This document shows positions 11,801 to 21,359 of a stretch of 64,000 nucleotides of DNA, one piece after another. The position numbers were made by a program, and so were the translations under genes. The notes beneath the pieces were generated by a model. That model was given only the letters and a program-made list of their open reading frames with translations, searched no databases and was not told where the DNA came from. How positions within the stretch are numbered: position 1 is the stretch's first letter; every line of letters starts with the position of its first letter. The DNA is taken from positions 13,804,433-13,868,432 of the forward strand of contig NC_092358.1 in assembly GCF_030848805.1 (NCBI RefSeq), read 5' to 3'. This DNA comes from Temnothorax longispinosus. Taxonomy: Eukaryota > Arthropoda > Insecta > Hymenoptera > Formicidae.

Positions 11801-12064
11801 TTAGTCCAGTCCGAAGAGATAACGAATTTTATATATCTTATAACGAGGGTCAGATTTGTTTATAAAATTAAAATTTGGAAAATCTATTTTAAAATCCAAA
11901 GGAATTAATTTGTATGGAGTGCAAACTTTATTATTTTGAATTTCAGTTTCTAATTTCTTTAGTTTGAGAAATAATGGAAAAGGATCTTGATTAAATTGAA
12001 TGGCTTGTTTAATTTGAAATTTAATCCTTTTTACTTGGGACCTTTTGCCCCCTTTTCTGGGCAT
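11801..12064 (-). CDS. short Lys-rich ORF following the LTR (gag remnant?)
   Basis: An 87-codon minus-strand frame starts 26 nt after the end of the LTR at 12090, where the first internal ORF of a retroelement is expected. The product is basic at the N-terminus (MPRKGGKRSQVKR) with no zinc knuckle. It may be the start of gag from a tandem or circular copy, truncated at 11705 by the partial LTR. The function is not recognised. Confidence 0.35.
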   Translation of the reverse strand: MPRKGGKRSQVKRIKFQIKQAIQFNQDPFPLFLKLKKLETEIQNNKVCTPYKLIPLDFKIDFPNFNFINKSDPRYKIYKIRYLFGLD

Positions 12065-12089
12065 GAATATAGATTAAAGGAAATCCTAT

Positions 12090-12632
12090 TGCCACTCTTT
12101 GGCATCAACAGTTAAGGAGAGGAGAACTCCCGTTGCCACACTGTTTGGCAGCGACAAGAATCAGGAAATTTCTGTTGCCACGCTATTTGGCAGCGACAGT
12201 TAAGGGTTGTGGAATTAAAGGTTTTTAGTGTAAATTAGTTTAAGAAATAGAATTTAAATTACCTTTATTCAAGGAGACTTTCCTTACAATCTTGATTTTA
12301 AGATTCAAATTGCAGTTAAGATCTGTCTTAGGTCAGAATTTTTAAAGACTATTAGCAATGACAACTACTAATTCCCAACAACAACTGGCTATCGATGATC
12401 TTTCACTCTTATTTATATTCAAGTGGCAAGAACCCCCCGCGCGAGTTTCTCACCACTTCTTTTGTCTTTATGTTTGAAGGAGGAGGAAGGTCTTATCACT
12501 AGGTGTAATTTTATCCCTTGTGAACCGCGGCCTGACAACCGTCTCCCCATTAGAAATCGGATAATTAATCAATATCGATAACATTCTTGGCTATTTAAAG
12601 ATTGATTGAATTCAATTTTGTTCGCACGAACA
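12090..12632 (-). repeat. env-Gypsy LTR, minus orientation, with polypurine tract
   Basis: 543 bp on the minus strand, TGTTCGTGCG to AGTGGCA. Immediately upstream on the minus strand lies AAGGGGGAAGG (about 12633-12643), a textbook polypurine tract, so this is the 3' LTR of the env-bearing copy. Because a short internal-like ORF follows it, the same LTR also looks like a 5' LTR. That arrangement would be expected of a tandem or one-LTR-circle product. Confidence 0.75.
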
Positions 12633-12662
12633 CCTTCCCCCTTAAGTCATACGTGGTACGTT

Positions 12663-13651
12663 AGTAGGGAGGTAATATATACTCTTGCCCCAGGGATCTC
12701 GCTTGCGGTTACGCGGGGTCGGGGGGGGCTTCGCTGCCGCGGGGGGAGCGCCGTAAGCGGTGGGCGCGGGGGTCGAGGGACGGTGTAAAGGTTCATCGGA
12801 GGGGGGGCTATGCGGGGGGAAGCGAAAACTGGGCGAGAGGGGGTGAGCGACGCGAGGGGAACACTTGACGGAAGGTTGGGTGCGTCAGGGCCGCCAACGG
12901 GGGCTCGTAGCGGGGATTTGGGCATTTTCCGAGAGGGCGTTCGGAGCGGCGCTCGCGCCGTTACCGACGGCGGTTTAGGATAATCGCGGGCCGATATTTT
13001 TCGTTCGTTTGTTTTTCGTTTTAAATTTTTATTTCTGCTCGCGCGCGCGCGCGCGCGTTCGGGCGCGTCCGAACTCGTTCGAACTCGTTCGAGGTCGCTC
13101 GTCCGAACGTTTCGGGGAGAGGGATGGGTGGGAGAACGACGCGTTCCGGGACGGTTCGTTTCGCGGGGGGAGGGGTGTGTCGCGCGCCCGTCGTCGTCGT
13201 TTCGTTGTGTTTTTTGTTTTTCAACTCTCGGTCCGAAGGTCGTTTCGATCCCGCGGCGGGGCGACGGGCGGCACGTGGTTTTCCCGACTCGTCGGAATCG
13301 ATGGAGATGACTCATCGTCTAGTCGTTCGATCGACGCGCGAAAATAGATTTTTTTTTTCATTCATTCATTCACCTCGCGTTCGAACTCGGCGTCGCGGAC
13401 GCTCTCGCCGTTTCCTTATTTGGTCTCGTCTAGCGCGGTTTTTCCCCACCCTTTTGTCTCGCGGTTTTTTTTTCCCGCCCGTCCCCGACGCGACGCGTCG
13501 ATAGAGAGAGAGAGAGATCGAGCGAGACGACGACTCTCGTCCCTTCGTTCGCGACAATTCTTTATATTTTTTTTTCCATTCACCTCGCGTTCGACCTGTA
13601 ATTCACGATTCGCGATATATTATGTAACGCGCGTTCGAACTCGGCGTCGCG
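12663..13651. repeat. Maverick left terminal inverted repeat
   Basis: About 989 bp, matched in reverse by 31904-32909. The outer 350 bp contain G-runs and the inner part has AT tracts and microsatellites (CGCG near 13041, AGAG near 13503). The inner region contains two copies of a roughly 210-230-bp unit starting at the shared string CACCTCGCGTTCGA (13371 and 13580). Short open frames here on both strands mirror those of the right repeat and are not convincing genes. Confidence 0.92.
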
Positions 13652-13825
13652 GTCGCCGCGACCGCGGAGATGGGTATACGGATTTGGGGAAAAAAGGGGG
13701 AAACGGAAAGAGAGAGCGCACAGATGAGATACGCATATAGTTTTTTATTTATTCAAAAAAATAATACAAGCGCTTTTACATTGTTTCGCTCGCGCGAATA
13801 TATGCATTTCGTAGACGCGACATCG

Positions 13826-14653
13826 TTATAAGGAGTCGAAACATAGAGCGGCTATCTCGCAGTCGACGATGTTGTCAGGATCGAAGAAATCGCTCTTCTG
13901 TATCTCAGGCTGAATCGCAGTTTCCATTTTCATCGCGGCGGCGGCTATCTCCCGATAGCGCTCAAACTTAGCGTCGACCTCCTCGGTCGCCGCGCTCAGC
14001 GCACGGATGACGCGATTCACGCAAAATTGGAGATTGTACAGCTTGAGCAGGGTTGTGCGCACCATCGCCACGCGAGCCAGGTTGGGTAGTTCCATACGTA
14101 CGATCGGCCCGTTGTTGATCACTCCGAATCGCATTGTCATCCCTCCGATCGACATTGGCGAAGGGGGGTGAGTTACGTCGGCAAGAGCGCGTTCCATGCA
14201 CGACAATACGTCGCGTTTGCGCTCGATCAGTCCTTTCCACATGTCGAGCGTCAGGGAGATTTCCTTTCCCTGTTTGTCCCCCAGGGCGATATCCACGTAC
14301 GAAGGCGTGCTATGAATACTGTACCACGGTGTCTTGATAGTGATACCTATGGCTATGTACTTGTAGCCAGTCGCCGTCAGCAGATAACGCGTCGTCAGGA
14401 TGCGCACAGGGGGCAATTCGACGGGAAAGTTTGAACGAAACTCCTGATGATGACGACGACGATCGTCCTCGACGGGCGCGTCGATTGGGGGATGAGAGCT
14501 GCGACGCGATTCCTGGCGACGAGGAAGATAATGGCGATCGTCCATCGAACTGATCCTCCGCCTTTTATTGCCGTTGTCGTTCGCCTCCGAATCCGCCGTC
14601 TCCGTAGGAGAAATACTCCTCGGCGCGGGTCGATCGGCCAATGTCGAGAACAT
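13826..14653 (-). CDS. Maverick hypothetical protein, 275 aa
   Basis: This is the first gene inside the left repeat, transcribed toward it, with AATAAA-type signals just downstream near 13745-13770. The N-terminal ~75 residues are Arg/Ser-rich and look disordered. The middle has beta-like segments (KYIAIGITIKTPWYSI, YVDIALGDKQGKEISLTLDMWKGL) and the C-terminal half is helical. The KGKEISLTLDMW pattern faintly recalls the PC4 ssDNA-binding fold, which is speculation. The neighbour upstream is the metalloproteinase on the same strand, 158 bp away. I do not recognise the family. Confidence 0.7.
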   Translation of the reverse strand: MFSTLADRPAPRSISPTETADSEANDNGNKRRRISSMDDRHYLPRRQESRRSSHPPIDAPVEDDRRRHHQEFRSNFPVELPPVRILTTRYLLTATGYKYIAIGITIKTPWYSIHSTPSYVDIALGDKQGKEISLTLDMWKGLIERKRDVLSCMERALADVTHPPSPMSIGGMTMRFGVINNGPIVRMELPNLARVAMVRTTLLKLYNLQFCVNRVIRALSAATEEVDAKFERYREIAAAAMKMETAIQPEIQKSDFFDPDNIVDCEIAALCFDSL

Positions 14654-14811
14654 TTCGCGCCGCGGTAACCGTTTTTTTCTGATTGTTTTTCCGACGCGTC
14701 GTATTCAACCGACGACGCGACACTGATGCCTTGGAAGGGACACGTCGGTATAAGTAGGAAAGATCTGACTTATGTCGCGCGTGGCGCGGTGTGGGAAATT
14801 TGCGCGGTAGT

Positions 14812-16431
14812 CTACTTCCTTCGGCGAATGCGAAAATCGGAGAGCCGAACTCCGGTGTTGTCATCGTTCCAATAATCGCTCGCCGACATTAGCGAGTTAT
14901 CGTCGAGGCGTACGATTCGATCGAGGAGGTCGCGCAACTGCTGCAGCAGGTCGGCCTTAGGGCAGACGATATTCAGTATCCGCAGATCGAATTTACCGGC
15001 TGACGAGACGGTCCTCGTAAATTCGTTGAATTTGTAGAACTGCGTCCGAGTGGTGAAGTACAGATTGCCGTCGATGTAGCGGAATATCGACGTCACGCCT
15101 TTCGGTATTCCGGGAAACGTGTTCTCGAGGGGCGTAAATTTGGCGACTCTCTTGTCTTGGTCGCATTCGTCTATCTCGCCCACCGCGTTACCGTTGAACA
15201 CCACGTACGAACGTCCTCTGTGGGTGTTCACCGCTCCGTTGATCAGCGCGTTTTCGGGAAATCCGAGTTCTTGCAGGGTCTTCGGCCAACCTGGCCGTAG
15301 ACTAAATTCCGGATATTGAACCAAGTATACCAAATTATCTACGAACACCATGATATCGCCGGACGGGGATTGATAGGCAGCGCTCACGCGCGTGTAATTG
15401 TCGTGAAGAAAGCTCATCTGATTCGAGAGGGCTAAAGGTCCGTTGTACGTCCTACCGTCCAGATCGACCGACCAAACGTAACGTTTGTACGAGATGTACA
15501 TTCGATTTTCCACAATCAATATCCCGTTCACGCGATCGAGGCTGCACAGGTCCGGCGACGGCGGCGGCGGCGGCGACGGCGCTGGCGTCCGACGCGGCTT
15601 ATCGTTCTGAATTTTTTCACCGTACAAACGTTGAATGTCGGCGATGTCGGTTTGGTCGAGCTTCACCGGATACTGCAGGTCCGGCTGTATCGCGAACATC
15701 ACCGATGTTTTGCGCCTGTTGTGCACCAATCCGAGGGAGTGGCCGATCTCGTGCGTCAGCGTGTAATGCAGGGAAAACTTATCCGCGGGATGTTTGTTGA
15801 CGTAAATGTGCCACGGCTCGTCCCCGTCGACGTGCACCTCGGAAACGAATCCCGCTTGGTCCGTCGGGAGAGACGCGTGAGCGAGCACGTTGCCGGGGCC
15901 GTCGAAGTTGACCGAGCACAATTCTCCGTTTACCTCGGCGATCGTGTTATAGTGTACTAGGCGTCGCCAAGATATTATAATGTCGGCATTCAACGTTTCG
16001 GAGCGTTCGAACGTCAATGCAGAATGCTGCGACCACAGGTCGAACGCGGCCTGCGCCGTGCTCAGCTCGTTCTCGTCGGCTAAGTGAAAATGCCACGTTA
16101 GGTGCGTCTTCGGCCATTTGGACAGGCTCGCTTTCGTTCCGTGTTTCAGGATATCTCGGAAACCGCATCGCGGTTTACTCATGAATTGCAGCGTTTCGTT
16201 GTTGGGTGTTCCGTCGCCGGGTAAATCGTAGTACTTCTGAAACTCCTTGACGGCTTTGCGAAGAACGTCGTTTCGTCTCTGAGCCGGAACCGCGTCCACG
16301 TCGTTGGACAGATATCCGTATTTCTGCAGGTAGTCGAACGTGAACGCGTAATTGTCGTCCGTAATTGTGGAATTGATGCACGCCGCGGCGTTAAAACACG
16401 CGGTTAACGCGATTATGTACGCGAGCCGCAT
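14812..16431 (-). CDS. secreted matrix metalloproteinase (MMP) with hemopexin-like C-terminus
   Basis: A zinc endopeptidase predicted to be secreted and to cleave extracellular-matrix proteins. The start at 16431 is chosen because it opens a signal peptide (MRLAYIIALTACFNAA); the frame extends 62 codons further upstream without features. In order follow a prodomain with a cysteine switch PRCGFRD, a catalytic domain with HEIGHSLGLVH and the Met-turn SVMF, a Pro-rich hinge (APSPPPPPSPD) and hemopexin-like repeats to residue 539. All zinc ligands and the catalytic Glu are present. MMPs are known from insects and some insect DNA viruses (granuloviruses). It lies between Maverick core genes, so it is cargo of the element rather than host background. 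Confidence 0.93.
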   Translation of the reverse strand: MRLAYIIALTACFNAAACINSTITDDNYAFTFDYLQKYGYLSNDVDAVPAQRRNDVLRKAVKEFQKYYDLPGDGTPNNETLQFMSKPRCGFRDILKHGTKASLSKWPKTHLTWHFHLADENELSTAQAAFDLWSQHSALTFERSETLNADIIISWRRLVHYNTIAEVNGELCSVNFDGPGNVLAHASLPTDQAGFVSEVHVDGDEPWHIYVNKHPADKFSLHYTLTHEIGHSLGLVHNRRKTSVMFAIQPDLQYPVKLDQTDIADIQRLYGEKIQNDKPRRTPAPSPPPPPSPDLCSLDRVNGILIVENRMYISYKRYVWSVDLDGRTYNGPLALSNQMSFLHDNYTRVSAAYQSPSGDIMVFVDNLVYLVQYPEFSLRPGWPKTLQELGFPENALINGAVNTHRGRSYVVFNGNAVGEIDECDQDKRVAKFTPLENTFPGIPKGVTSIFRYIDGNLYFTTRTQFYKFNEFTRTVSSAGKFDLRILNIVCPKADLLQQLRDLLDRIVRLDDNSLMSASDYWNDDNTGVRLSDFRIRRRK

Positions 16432-16617
16432 CGTCGAGAGCGAGAGAGAGAGAGACGGTGAAACCGCGATGACGGCGCGTCGCGGTTTGAGCGCGATCTC
16501 GACGAGCGCTCCGAATGCGAACGTTTGCGCGATGACGCTCGTTAGCGACAACGCGGATAGGTGGCGGCGCGGCGGGGGGTCTCGGGCGTTAAAAAAAAAA
16601 TGCGTCGAAGATCCCAA

Positions 16618-16978
16618 CGGATGAGTCGGCCCGATAAGGAAAAATGCGTTAATTACTTTTCTCGATGCGTATCTTCCATCGATTTATATTTTCCTCACGC
16701 AATAAAATGCTATTGAGTCCGGCGGATGAGTCAGCTTGATAAAGACAATGCATCACTTATTTTCCTCGATGGGTATTTTTCATCGATTTATAATTTTCTC
16801 ACGCAATACAATGCGTATTTTTCATCGATTTATAATTTTCTCACGCAATACAATGCTATTCTTAGTATATTTTTCTATCGCAACACTCATGGCCAACACC
16901 CTTTTTTTTACCATATATAAGAACTCGATACTAGACTTGAGCGTAGTCTATCCGTAGTCTTCGAGTGAACTCAAGACG
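16618..16978. promoter_or_regulatory. divergent promoter region with tandem repeats
   Basis: This lies between the leftward metalloproteinase and the rightward spliced gene. It contains two near-identical 42-43-bp repeats (core TTTTTCATCGATTTATAATT, near 16775 and 16817) and a diverged third at about 16675. A TATA-like CATATATAAG lies near 16913-16922, about 60 bp before the ATG at 16979. Shared regulation of the two cargo genes is an inference. Confidence 0.5.
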
Positions 16979-17567
16979 ATGGAGAAAATTAACGAATTAA
17001 AATGCGTGTGTGATATATTACAAAATCAAAATACAGCTCTGACGAGGGAGATTGAGGATTATTGCAACATGGTGCGACAGTTGCAGCAGCGCGTGAAGTG
17101 TTTAACGGAAAAGGTGCCTCCCTTTTTGCATCTCACCGTTCACGTAGACGAGGACGCCGCAATGCTCGAAAGAACGTGAGTATCGCTTTCAAACGCGAAA
17201 TTATTTCTTATAATATAATCAAACGATAAATTTTATATTTGTGTATATTTATAATTATTTATATTTTTTATTCATATTTATATTTGTTTATATGTATTAA
17301 TTGTAATTTGTGCGTAGGGCTATCATTACGTCCTGGGTGAAAAAATCTCGGAACCAGATCAGATTCTTCGTGACGAAACTTCATGGGATGCATAGGGACA
17401 TCGCGCGGCTGGACTCGCGCGAAGAGGCGGGTCGTCGCGAGAGAGACGACGACGAGGGGGGGAATTCTCCGAACCTGAGCTGCCAAGAAACAGTGACCGA
17501 CAACGACGATGTTCCCGTCGCCGTATGTTGCGTCTCCCAATGTGATAAAAATGCGAAAAAAATGTGA
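16979..17567 (+). CDS. Maverick two-exon coiled-coil protein, 148 aa
   Basis: Exon 1 is 16979-17175 and exon 2 is 17318-17567. The intron (17176-17317, 142 bp) begins GTGAGT and ends TGCGTAG, is AT-rich, and removing it keeps one continuous frame. Without splicing the frame stops at 17177-17179. The N-terminal 50 residues are a heptad-like helix (NELKCVCDILQNQNTALTRE) predicted to form a coiled coil. The C-terminal part is acidic, then Cys-containing. A TATA-like box precedes it and AATAAA follows near 17645. The function is unknown, and no family is recognised. Confidence 0.65.
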
Positions 17568-17649
17568 AAAACGATATATTGAAAAAAAATGTTATTAAAT
17601 GACAGAAGTTTATGTATAAATATGCTATATAATATTGTATTACAAATAA

Positions 17650-18168
17650 AATATTAACAGTGAAATCAAATGTTTTAACGATATCGCGTTTTCTTCACCG
17701 CTCGCTTTCGCACTCGATCTGACGCTTGGCGTTATCGCTCGCTCGCTCGCTTGCGTTCCTAACCGCATCTCGCGCCGGAGCCCCACTCCCGTATCGCGCT
17801 CTCGCTTTCGCTCGCCGTTTCTCTGTTTGTCGCGTTCCCGCGACCGGCCATTGTTACGCGCTGCCGCGACCGACCATTGTTACGCGCTCGGTAGCATATA
17901 ATGTATACGTATATAAATACGGAGGTGATATGCGAAAAGAGGAACACCGTTTGTCATAGATTTTACGTCGATCTTTATTCGATAAAATATAGATAGAAGA
18001 ATATATATGATACAATGGAGTAAAAATAAACGATTAAACACAATATGTACAAAATAAAAAAAAACGAGCAACGCAATAAGATAAAACGATTAATACGTTA
18101 ATAAAATAAAAATTATAATAAACCAGTAATATATAACGTTTGTTTTTTACAAAAATTGATAAAGTATT
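17650..18168. other. Maverick intergenic region
   Basis: No gene supported. It has a G+C-rich part (17690-17880) with a roughly 25-bp tandem duplication (CATTGTTACGCGCT twice, near 17847 and 17873) and an AT-rich part (17940-18168) with polyadenylation-like signals on both strands. It serves as the convergent 3' end of the spliced gene and the 187-aa gene. Confidence 0.55.
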
Positions 18169-18732
18169 TCAATTCGCTGAGTCGATGTTGGCGAAACATT
18201 CGCGTCGCTCGATCCACCAATCGCGCAATTTCATCACGTTCTCCATGGCGCAGCACCGTTGGTGACGCCGGCAGCGAAACGCGCGATCGGTGTGAAGAGA
18301 CTCCAACCGATCGACGTCCTCGTATTCCGCATCGACGGTCACGATCGTCGCGTCGACGTCGCCGAGAATCTCCTGCAGCCATTTCTTCTTCTCGAGACCT
18401 TTCACGTAGATTCGCGCGTCGGGCGTCTCCTCCGTCTCGCGCAACTTGTCCAAGTTGTCGCGCACCGCGCGTCTAATGATCGTTTTTGCCCGGCGATAAT
18501 CCGTGTCGCCGTCTTCCCAACAAAGGCCGTGATGGTTCGCTATCAACCAACTGGCTCTCGCTTTCTCGGAGTTCGTCAACAGATTCCAACTCATCGGTGC
18601 GTGAAACACGTGATGCACGAGCACGCGTGTCTCGCTTCGCAACACGGCCACCTCCTTCACGACGAATTTGTCGCCCACCGTGAATCCTTGCAGGTCGACG
18701 AAGATCGTCGTTGTCGTTGCCGCTGTCGCCAT
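18169..18732 (-). CDS. Maverick conserved unknown protein, 187 aa
   Basis: The N-terminus FVDLQGFTVGDKFVVKEVAV resembles a short acidic motif repeatedly seen in insect mobile-element proteins, suggestive of a DEDD/RNase H-like fold, but a full set of catalytic residues is not evident. The C-terminus has FRCRRHQRCCAMENV, a possible zinc site, and KLRDWW. It lies on the minus strand 224 bp downstream of the capsid gene, in the leftward late-like gene block. Functional assignment is withheld. Confidence 0.7.
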   Translation of the reverse strand: MATAATTTTIFVDLQGFTVGDKFVVKEVAVLRSETRVLVHHVFHAPMSWNLLTNSEKARASWLIANHHGLCWEDGDTDYRRAKTIIRRAVRDNLDKLRETEETPDARIYVKGLEKKKWLQEILGDVDATIVTVDAEYEDVDRLESLHTDRAFRCRRHQRCCAMENVMKLRDWWIERRECFANIDSAN

Positions 18733-18956
18733 TGCGTCGCCGCGCGTTCGAAAAAGATTAAAGAACAGACGTTCGTTTCACGTTGCTCGTTCCGAGCAGA
18801 CTGAGAAACGATGGAAGGAATCCGCGAATTTATATATTCCTCGTTTCCGGGATAAAAATAACCTCATAACCATATTTGTCCGTTTCCCAGATGAGGTATT
18901 CTCGCAATCGCATTTTCAGTTTCTCGAATAAGGTATTTCCACAATTTCAATTTTCT

Positions 18957-20198
18957 TTAGATAATTTTGCGCACCACGTTGGTCAGCGGACTGTACTCGA
19001 TGACTCGATCGTGAACGATGAGACAAAAAGCTGTTGTTTTCGGCGGAACGTTTTCCTTGTTCTCGAACTCGATGCGCACGTCCACGGTGGCGCTCTTCAC
19101 CGATTCGTTTTGACGAGAACAATCGATCACCGCGAGCGGAGCTACCCGCGCGAATTCGCGCGGGGAAAAGAGCGCGTCGTCGCGACCGTTCCCGTAATAC
19201 GCTCCTCGAAATTTCGCGTACATCTCGTACAGCACGGCGAACTTGTCGCTCTCGAAATCCACATTCACGTCGTCGTAGGGATAGAATTCCGAGTTGAGAT
19301 ACAATTTCACGTTGACGAGCGCGCAATGATCGAACCTCGAGGCGTCGCCCGCGAATTCGTTTCGCCGTCCGGTCTGCAGCGCGAATATGACGTATCGCGG
19401 TTTCTCCAATTGCGGCGCAGCTTTCACGGCCCACGAATGCTTGGTCGTGCTCTGCAGCAGGGGAAATTCGTACAGATCCCAAGAGCGAAAGCCCGCGCTC
19501 AGAAATCGTCCGCTCTCCAACGTTCGCAACAGCGATAATTTAGTCACGTCGTTCAGCGCCACGTGAGGCATACGCCATTGCACTTTCAACAACGTAATTT
19601 TAGGATCCTTGGCCGGATCTCTCGGCACGGTTTTCTTCGGATCTACGACGCAGTTGTGGTCGCTACGAGAGCGTATCAGGATAAGTTCGTGTCGCGCGTT
19701 TATCACCACGCGTCTGTAGTCCTCGCAGAAACCCAAAAGAATATTCAAAGGTACGCAAAAGTTGAATTGATGGGACGCGTTGTTCAAATTCGATTTGTTC
19801 GTCGGATAACTCCATCCAGCGTTCTGCAGTTTTCTGGCTCGTTCGACGGTCAGCGACACGTAGTTCTTTATCGTGCTGGTTATGCCGACGTTTCTACACC
19901 GGTCGATCTCCACGCCGTCGAGCTCGTATCGAATTTCGTCGAACATAAACGCGACGCAGTTGTTGACTAATTTCGCGTATTGTTCCTCATTCGTCGCGCC
20001 GTCGTCGTTGAGTCGTCCTTCGACGTATAGGAAACTGTCGCACGGCAGTGTATACAGATCTTGCTGCTGTATGGGTATTCGTATCTCGTCGTTGTGTCCG
20101 AACGTTGTGTTGACGTACGGGTTATACGTGTGAGTCTCGATTCCGACGATGCGCTCGTCGAAGATCGGCTCACCGCCGATACTCAGGATGTCGGCCAT
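18957..20198 (-). CDS. Maverick major capsid protein (double jelly-roll), 413 aa
   Basis: Proposed to form the hexon-like pseudo-hexameric capsomer. Sequence signs: an N-terminal strand-rich region (HNDEIRIPIQQQDLYTLP, SFLYVEGRL), FNFCVPLNILLGFCEDYRRV followed by NARHELILIR, and a second beta-rich half ending EYSPLTNVVRKII. This pattern matches insect Polinton capsid proteins as I know them. The length is on the short side for the family, which is usually longer. It sits next to the penton-like and protease genes, the canonical morphogenesis cluster. The start codon context and following jelly-roll-like order support ATG at 20198. Confidence 0.8.
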   Translation of the reverse strand: MADILSIGGEPIFDERIVGIETHTYNPYVNTTFGHNDEIRIPIQQQDLYTLPCDSFLYVEGRLNDDGATNEEQYAKLVNNCVAFMFDEIRYELDGVEIDRCRNVGITSTIKNYVSLTVERARKLQNAGWSYPTNKSNLNNASHQFNFCVPLNILLGFCEDYRRVVINARHELILIRSRSDHNCVVDPKKTVPRDPAKDPKITLLKVQWRMPHVALNDVTKLSLLRTLESGRFLSAGFRSWDLYEFPLLQSTTKHSWAVKAAPQLEKPRYVIFALQTGRRNEFAGDASRFDHCALVNVKLYLNSEFYPYDDVNVDFESDKFAVLYEMYAKFRGAYYGNGRDDALFSPREFARVAPLAVIDCSRQNESVKSATVDVRIEFENKENVPPKTTAFCLIVHDRVIEYSPLTNVVRKII

Positions 20199-20453
20199 GA
20201 TTTTTCTTTTCGAGGTAGAAACGACTCGACGGTGACGCGTTTCTCACGGCGAGACCCAACGATCGTAGGAATCTGACGTTGGCGTTGCTGAGAACGGATC
20301 CCCCTTCTCCGCCTCTTCTCTTTCCAACGCTTCCGATCTTGTCGTAGAACGGGCTAGCTCGCTCGTTCGTACAATTCGCGCTAGATCCGTTCAGAACGAG
20401 CATCCCTCTTCTCGCTCACTCTTTCTTCAGGGATACGCGCGCACACACACACA

Positions 20454-20942
20454 CTAATCGTGACGACGACGTACGTGCAATCTGATCGTTATCTCCTCGC
20501 CGCGAAAGTCGATCAGCCGATCTTTCTGATCCACGACTCGCACCGTGATATCGGTGACATTTCGCGCGACGATCGGGAGGTAAATGATCTGCGTCGGAGT
20601 CTCCGACAATTTATATCCCGGTGGAACTTTCGGCGCGAATTCGTGTATCGCGTGCACCGAGCGTCCGTTGCTGTACGCTCCCGCGGTGATACTGCACTCG
20701 ATGCGAATTATGTTCACGCTCATGACGTCAACGGGTCCGTCGGAAACGTACCATTTGTTCGGTTTGAGGATACGATCGCTCGAGAAACCCAAAAGAGAAC
20801 CGATGTTGTTCGGTTTTGTAAAATTCACTCGGTAGGCGCACTTTATCTCGCTTCTCATGGTATTCTCGTTGGCGCGAAGATCGAGCACTCTGTCGCCACC
20901 GTCGTCGTCGTCCCCGTACATGTCATAACCGTCGCCATTGTT

Positions 20943-20973
<31 letters not shown>

Positions 20974-21359
20974 ACGTATGCGCGATAACTCTCGTCGTCG
21001 GTTTTGTCCTTCTCCGTTCGGTTTTTTTCTTTTACCCGTCCAGCGTCGTCGGTTCGCGATTTTCCTCCTTTCTCCTTACTTTTGTCTCTCTCGCGGACGC
21101 GACGTTCGCGATGGAGAAGAGCGGCGCGCAGATATCTGCTCACGGCTCGCAGCTCGTACGAACCTTCCGGAACGACGATTCGCCGGTCGTCCTCGCCGTA
21201 GTAGAAGCGATTGTTCGCGGACGTAACGTTCGGTATCGAATTGTACGTTTCAAAAGTCGCCAAACCCAGCTCGTATTCGCCGTCGCTCAGATCCAAAGCG
21301 GGAAAATGACTCGCCGTGAGAACGCTGCCGGTCCCGGTCAACGTGAGCGTCAGCGACAT
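20454..21359 (-). CDS. Maverick minor capsid (penton-like) protein, 301 aa
   Basis: Predicted single jelly-roll vertex protein. The N-terminus (MSLTLTLTGTGSVLTASHFP) and C-terminus (IIYLPIVARNVTDITVRVVD then FRGEEITIRLHVRR) are beta-rich and typical of Polinton penton homologs. Between them lies an unusual hydrophilic insert of about 85 residues containing Lys/Arg/Glu runs and a nine-Asp tract. The start overlaps the 3' end of the protease gene by about 110 bp. The acidic insert may be a surface loop; its repetitive codons suggest expansion within this lineage. Confidence 0.75.

Noticed and set aside
12647..13740. Long Arg-rich frames in the left Maverick TIR (mirrored in the right TIR) as genes
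   Set aside because: Composition is repetitive and the frames exist on both strands. The two TIR copies differ by frame-changing microsatellite indels, which argues against coding.
16432..16617. 62-codon N-terminal extension of the metalloproteinase
   Set aside because: It lacks features, and the downstream ATG opens a clear signal peptide. An extension would bury that signal.
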